Assembly: GCF_900497805.2 (NCBI RefSeq)
Contig: NW_020954556.1
Span: 29,738,588 to 29,802,587 of the forward strand
Length of the DNA: 64,000 nucleotides
DNA from: Vombatus ursinus
Lineage: Eukaryota; Chordata; Mammalia; Diprotodontia; Vombatidae
Direction of reading: 5' to 3'
Made by a program: the position numbers and the translations under genes. The stretch's first letter is position 1. The number at the start of each line of letters is the position of its first letter. Shown here piece by piece: positions 33,900-64,000 of this stretch. The notes beneath the pieces are model-generated. The model saw only the letters and a list, made by a program, of their open reading frames with translations, did no database searches and was not told the origin of the DNA.

Positions 33900-34320
33900 T
33901 GATGAAATCACGGATAAATGTTCCCATCACATTATTACCAGTCGCTCCTTTTGGGGTTTTGATTCCCATTCCTGTCCCTCTCTGGACTGCTCCACGCTGG
34001 CCTAGCAGCCTTCTTATCCTCCAAGAAGCTTTTCTCCTTATGGCCTTCTCACCTGGGAAGACCCCTCTGCTCCTATGGCCCCCTCTTCTAATTCTGAGTT
34101 TCTCCCAGAACCTCCATTTTGAGAAAGCCTGGACTTCTTCACAAAGCCTTCCTCCTCCCCCACTTCCACACTTTTCAGCTTTTGTATGCTGTCTTCTCCT
34201 ATAAGACTGTAAACTCCTTGCTGGCAGGGATTATCTTTCTTTTTTGCTTGTATTTTTTTTTCTTGGTGAGCTCTGAGCACAATGCCTGACATACGGCATG
34301 CTCAATAAATGCTGACTTGA
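33900..34320 (+). repeat. L2-like LINE with recognisable 3' end
   Basis: The 3' end is clear: AAGACTGTAAACTCCTTGCT, then GAGCACAATGCCTGACATAC, then GCTCAATAAATGCTGACTTG. The upstream part is assigned by position and loose resemblance. Confidence 0.6.
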
Positions 34321-34329
34321 TTTAAAATA

Positions 34330-36351
34330 TAAAAACCTCCTTATAATAAAAATCATGTATAAATCAAATTACAGAGTATGTTGCTGCTTACCTATATTAT
34401 GGGGGAGAAAGAATGCATGACTCAGAACAACAGACTATTTAAACAACTTAATTATTGAATTCATTAAGCAATTTTTCATTAACATTTATTTTGGTTGAAG
34501 AGGTGGGAACTCAAAGTTATTGCAGGGTATGTTTGGCAAAGAAAATGTTATTAATACAGTTTTATTAAAACATTAATTGTATTTACGCTATGTAGTACAG
34601 ACAGACATTAACAAAAATAAAAAGCACATCTTGAAGAGAATCAAATTCTGAAATACTCTGGCATGTAAAAATGGCACAAGTACGAACAAAAAATCAATCC
34701 AGTGGTCCAGTACCTTCCAGGAGAGAAGCAGCTTACTCTTTTCACATCAGTAAATTGAGAAAGAACGTTTTCCTATTATCATTGTGGGTCTTAAAACAAA
34801 GTTTACCTGAAAAAACATCGATCCCTTTGTCAGGTAAAAATATAGTAAAACTATACCAAAACTAATACTGAACAGATATTACATAGTAAACCACTCTCTT
34901 TGAAAAACTTATGATCTATTTTTAAAAACATAAAATAGAACAAAATTTCTGAATAGGAAACAAAGACTTTGGCAAAGCCATACTTATTTTCAGAGAGAAA
35001 ATAAAATGTAGCTGCAAAATCCTTTAAGTAAACTAGGAAGAATACTTGAATACTTGTTTAGAATAGTGATTTCGCTATGTGTAAACTGAGTGCAACACTT
35101 AACACGTCAATTAAAAGCTGCCACCCTCAGATATCTAAATCTGCTTTTTAATTTAAATACTTTGAATAACTTTAATTAAAAATGAAATAAAGGCTGAAAA
35201 ATACAGATAGTGCATTTTAAGGAGGTTTTTTTTTTCCAGAAATTTAAGTAAAAGTAATTTCCAAACACATCATTTACTATGTGCTTATGGTTTGGAACTA
35301 ATTTTCCCTGAGCACTCTTTCTGCTTGGCTAGAAAAATTAAAACATGATCTGCAGGATATAATTTTATTGTGATTTCTTTTGAGGACACAGTTGTGTCCC
35401 TACCAAATGTACACAAACATCTGTCTCTCTAGACAGCTCTAAAGCAATCAGTAATCTCACTGTGAAATGTGAACTATTTTAATGGCTGTAAAGTAAATAT
35501 TTTAAATTTGGGACCCTTGTATACTCAGGGTGCTTCACCAAATGGAAATGATTTAGTGGCCAAAAACTAATAGCTACTATATCAGATTCAGAATGACACT
35601 AGTAACACAGAAGGAACCAGGCAATTATCTGTACTTTCAGGCCATACAGCAAATGTAAAAACATTTGTCTAGAAAGAGGAAGAAAAAAAATGGGCTTATA
35701 GTAAACATTTTCATTTTTATGCGAAATTTTATGGATTTATGGAAAAATGAATCCTGCCCAACAATACAAAAAAGTTACCTTACCTTCAAGTTTTAAACAC
35801 TGCAATCTTGGGGTCTTTATTGCTCCCTAGAGACTCATGCAAACCTACATAACATCATTGGGAATTACACTGCACATACGAAGACCAATATGGTATCCCA
35901 AGATGTATAATATAATACTAGTTAATGCACATGCATGGTAACACTACCAGCTGTATTTCAATCATTTTTTAACGTCTTTAAAAAAAAAAAACCCACCAAG
36001 AAAAAACTTAGAATTTAGGCCTCTTTCCTTTCAAAGAAATAAATTAGGGTTCTCAAATATCAGAAGATTTAAAATTGTGCAAATTTATAAATAAACATTT
36101 TCTACATAGCATAACTTATTAAAAAGCAGATTAAATTTAAGAAGTTGCATATTTACAAATTTCATTTTTTTTACAAGATCTAACTGGATCTGCATTCATT
36201 CTTCTTAGTAATGTGATTAAGGTAGCTTGCAGTATTCAATAGATAAGTCACTTAAAAGATTAAGATGGCAGCCTTCCAAATATCTTCAAAAAACGAACAA
36301 TTTCAGATGTCTGCACTGCCTTCTGCTATTTGAGATCTTTCCTGAGGTGTC
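34330..36351 (-). other. SANBR: Probable SANBR 3' UTR
   Basis: The 2 kb after the stop codon contains no recognisable interspersed repeat, in contrast to almost every other stretch of this size in the window. That fits a retained transcript end. Minus-strand AATAAA hexamers occur at 35,821-35,816, 35,369-35,364, 34,566-34,561 and 34,490-34,485. The L2 3' end at 34,200-34,320 marks the outer limit. Which signal is used cannot be told from sequence alone. Confidence 0.55.
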
Positions 36352-61285
<24,934 letters not shown>

Positions 61286-61289
61286 GTGA

Positions 61290-61410
61290 TTTCAGTTCAG
61301 CAAGCATTTATTAAGGACCTAGTATGTGCCTGATACTGGTGCTAGATCTGGAGTAAATAAACAACTGGTAAGCTGAACAAACTGATAAAAATAAATTGCT
61401 AAGTAAATCA
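61290..61410 (-). repeat. L2 LINE 3' end (reverse)
   Basis: CAGCAAGCATTTATTAAGGA and CTAGTATGTGCCTGATACTG are the L2 3' end in reverse. Confidence 0.7.
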
Positions 61411-61689
61411 AACAGGCGATACAAAGAAGAGGTCAGTACCGTGTACAGACAAAGAAAGGAAAGTCGGGTGTGGCTTTATATTGATTAAGGACAGCTGTTA
61501 CCAATACCAAAGTTTTTATTCAGGAAGTGCTTAGGGGAGATGTGAATACAGACAAGTAGTTAAATAAAAAGCCTCTACATCAAAAATCAACATGGAGAAC
61601 AGAAGGAATTTTGCAAGGACTTACATTGACTATGGGATGTTTATTTCTAACCCAAATGACTGCTAGCTATGTTTCAGAAGTCAGTCCAG

Positions 61690-62300
61690 AAGAATTAAGT
61701 GCCTGCTATGTGTCAGGCACTGTGATAAGCACCGGAGATACAAAGGAGAGGAACTCAGTCTAATGGGGCAACATGAAAACAATTATGTATAAACAAGCTA
61801 TCTTGAGGGTAAGCTGGAGATAATCAACAGAGGAAAAGACATGAACATTAAAGGAGGTTCTGGAAAGACTTCTCATAGAAGATGGAATTTAGCTGGGGAC
61901 TTGGAGGAAGCCCGGGAAGCCAGAAGGTGGAGATGAGGAAGAGTGCATTCCGGGCATGGGAGACAGCAAGTGAAAATCTGAGAATCTGGAGATGGAATGT
62001 GTTGTTCTAGAACAGCAAGGAAGCCAATGTCATCGGATCAGAGTACATTTGGGCTGTGTGTGTGTGTGTGTGCGCGCGCTGTGAAGAGCTCTGAATAGAG
62101 TTTTTTCTATTTGATGCTGGAGGTGACAGGGAGTCACTGGTGCTTACTGAGATGGGAGGTGACATGGTCAGGCCTGTACTTTAGGAAGATCACTTTGGTG
62201 GGTGAGTGAAGGATGTACTGGAATAAGGAGATACTTGAGGCAGGGAGACCAACCCACACACTTCTCTAATGGTCCAGGTGTGAGGTGATTGACTAGTACA
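61690..62300 (-). repeat. L2 LINE, ~600 bp (reverse)
   Basis: Starts with the reverse 3' end (CTGCTATGTGTCAGGCACTG) and continues to GACATGGTCAGGCCTGTACT and TTTAGGAAGATCACTTTGGT. The latter is the complement of the 'aaagtgattttcctgaagtg' block seen in sense at 17,026-17,045. A (TG)n(CG)n run sits at 62,057-62,080. Confidence 0.8.
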
Positions 62301-62439
62301 CCTTGTGGAGCATTTAAGTGCAGGTTAAGGTTGAGAACTAGAATAAGAGGGAAGCCCAAATACTGCACAGATGGACCTATTCTTGTGCAGGGGGCAGGAA
62401 CAGGTTCCTACTGGCATCTCTGTTGCTTACTACTCTATT

Positions 62440-62940
62440 TCAGGTCACCGATCCAGAGCAGACTGAGAAGGGAACCTGAACCTAGGAGTGCCAATCCAGG
62501 GTGAGAAGTGTGATCAAAGTATAAGGTGAGAAGCAAAATGGAGCTGTGTGGCTCTGACCCCAGCAGCTGAGCAGGGTCTCAATTCCAGCTTCTAGCCCAG
62601 TTTGAAGTTTGGAGGGCAATACTGAAGGCAGGAATCCCAGAACAAAGGTGAGCCTGCAGTTTTGTCATTTAGGACCAGTAAAGTTCTTCAGCTGGCTCAT
62701 GGTAGCTGAATCTAATAGTAGTCTACTGGAACTCCAATCAGAGGAAAGTCTATAGGCATGTTGCCCAGACTCAAACCCTGGTCAAGAATTTGTAGACCTT
62801 AGACCAGAGTAGTGGTAGAGGTGTTACAAATCAGACTTTGCTCTGGATCAAATCACTTAGGGAATAAAAGCTTGCAGGTCCCCAGACTGAATTGTCTCTG
62901 AGATTCTGGAGTAACACAACACACCCAGGCCCTCTAATTA
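62440..62940 (+). mobile_element. L1/half-L1 5' UTR fragment
   Basis: The text resembles the complement of the 5' UTR blocks at 22,645-24,053 and 32,600-33,760 (for example ATCCAGAGCAGACTGAGAAG, GTGTGGCTCTGACCCCAGCA). No ORF follows. Confidence 0.5.
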
Positions 62941-62949
62941 TATTTCCTG

Positions 62950-63215
62950 GGGTAGCTCGGTGGTATAGTAAAGTGCTGGGCCTGAAGTCAGGAAGACCTG
63001 AGTTCTGAGTGTCTCATTCTGAAGCCAGCTGCAGATACTCACTAGTTGCGGACCCTGGGCAAGTCATTTGATCTTTGTTTGCCTCAATTTCCTTAATGGT
63101 AAAATAGGGATAATAACAGCACCTAACTCACAGGGTTTTTATGTTAGTATCTGTAAAGTACTTAGCATGGTGCCTAGTACATGGTAGGCACTGTCTAAAA
63201 TGTTTATTGCTTTCT
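62950..63215 (+). repeat. CORE-SINE with L2-like tail, with small internal duplication
   Basis: The head (GGGGTAGCTCGGTGGTATAG), CORE (GCGGACCCTGGGCAAGTCAT) and tail (AGTACTTAGCATGGTGCCTA) are present. About 30 bp of extra sequence lies near 63,005-63,035. Confidence 0.75.
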
Positions 63216-63310
63216 TGTCCCTTCTCTCACAATTCCTCCAAGAGAAGTAACAGTAGTACCTGCCAGACATTCCCCCACTGGGCTCACTGAAGGTAAGGGA
63301 TGAAGAAGAA

Positions 63311-63529
63311 CAGAGGTGTCAGACATAGGGATCAAAACACTCCTGAGTGCAGTGGAACCAGATTAAGTATTTAACAAATATTTAATTTGGGAAATTAATT
63401 ATGGTACATATTTAACAAAATAAAAATAGAAAAGAGATTAATATCAGGTTTTCTAAATATGTTACCCACAGGGATCCTTAATGTATGGTTTAATGTCTTC
63501 TTTATTTCTATTTGAGTTTGACACCACTG
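63311..63529. mobile_element. Non-autonomous hAT element, 219 bp
   Basis: The left end CAGAGGTGTCAGAC and the right end, on the other strand, CAGTGGTGTCAAACTC form hAT-type terminal inverted repeats. The 8 bp flanks AAGAAGAA and TAGAAGAC agree at six positions. No coding capacity. Confidence 0.65.
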
Positions 63530-63539
63530 TAGAAGACGA

Positions 63540-64000
63540 TAATTGATTTGGAAGGCCAGCATCTAGCTAAGAAGGTACGATCTGACGATGAGGTTGGACT
63601 TTACTGGGCACATCTTAAAAGTGAGGAATTAAAGACCTTACAGACTCTTGGCCAAGGCTGGAGCTGATAAGAATGGACTTGCCTAGTATCTTGCAAATCT
63701 AATCAAAAGGGCTTCAAAATAAAAGGGATGGAGTTCATTTTGAAGATATCTATATTTATCTATAGAAGATAACTATAGTGAAGGGAGAATAGCAGATGAG
63801 ATAGCCAGAAGTTCACAGAAGAAAAAAATCAAGAAAGGAATCAGCGTAAAAATCATGGCCTCAAATGTCTTTACATCATATGCCCAAATTTTGCACAAAA
63901 ACCCAAGAAAAACCAGAGACCGTGACACAAGGAGGAAAATGTCTTCACTGGTACTACTGAGACTCAGTGGGATGAATCCCATGCCTGGAATATGGCTCTG
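63540..64000 (+). mobile_element. CR1/L3-type LINE, start of ORF2 endonuclease, cut by the window edge
   Basis: The last 54 bases translate as TGTTETQWDESHAWNMAL, which matches the conserved 'TETWWDDSHDWNMAL' block of CR1/L3 endonucleases. Upstream frames are broken. It is an old copy in antisense to SANBR. Confidence 0.7.

Noticed and set aside
1-34300. C2orf74, AHSA2 or USP34 exons, expected downstream of SANBR from human gene order
   Set aside because: No peptide matching what I remember of these proteins was found on either strand; repeats may have enlarged the spacing so that they lie further left.

Overview
The window is mammalian nuclear DNA, most likely from a marsupial and possibly an Australasian one. 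Its commonest repeats are tRNA-derived CORE-SINEs. Some have a BovB/RTE-like tail (Mar-1 type), and some are short ~150 bp copies ending in poly-A. MIR/L2 fossils, marsupial-type L1 and half-L1 elements and hAT/mariner fragments fill much of the rest. There are no operons, CRISPR arrays or bacterial features. The species call is inference from repeat types recalled without a database.

The one gene I can establish is SANBR (KIAA1841; SANT and BTB domain regulator of class switch recombination) on the minus strand. Fourteen exons between 60,729 and 36,352 encode its last 422 residues and the stop codon. All fourteen have GT/AG boundaries, compatible phases and collinear matches to the human protein as I remember it. 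The first exons (SANT and BTB domains) must lie beyond position 64,000. A repeat-poor stretch at 34,330-36,351 is the likely 3' UTR.

Layout: 1-10,000 is intergenic sequence with scattered L2, SINE, mariner-MITE and L1 pieces. 10,000-12,870 is mostly unique and holds one unassigned exon-like ORF (11,446-11,538, minus). 12,870-18,240 is SINE/L2 rich with long microsatellites. 18,990-24,053 is a reverse-oriented L1 that hosts a younger L1 with a perfect 16 bp target-site duplication, plus two SINEs. 26,811-28,531 is a hAT transposon with an 8 bp duplication. 31,440-33,760 is a reverse-oriented half-L1-like element. SANBR and its introns fill 34,330 to the right edge. The introns contain a probable solo LTR, a half-L1 inserted into an L2, two degenerate 7SL RNA pseudogenes, a tandem SINE pair and, at the right edge, the start of a CR1/L3 LINE ORF2.

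I see no convincing new biological system. The items most worth checking are the SANBR gene model with its two microexons, the orphan exon-like ORF, the two 7SL retrocopies, the CpG-rich intronic island near 48.6 kb, and the nested insertions, which give relative ages.
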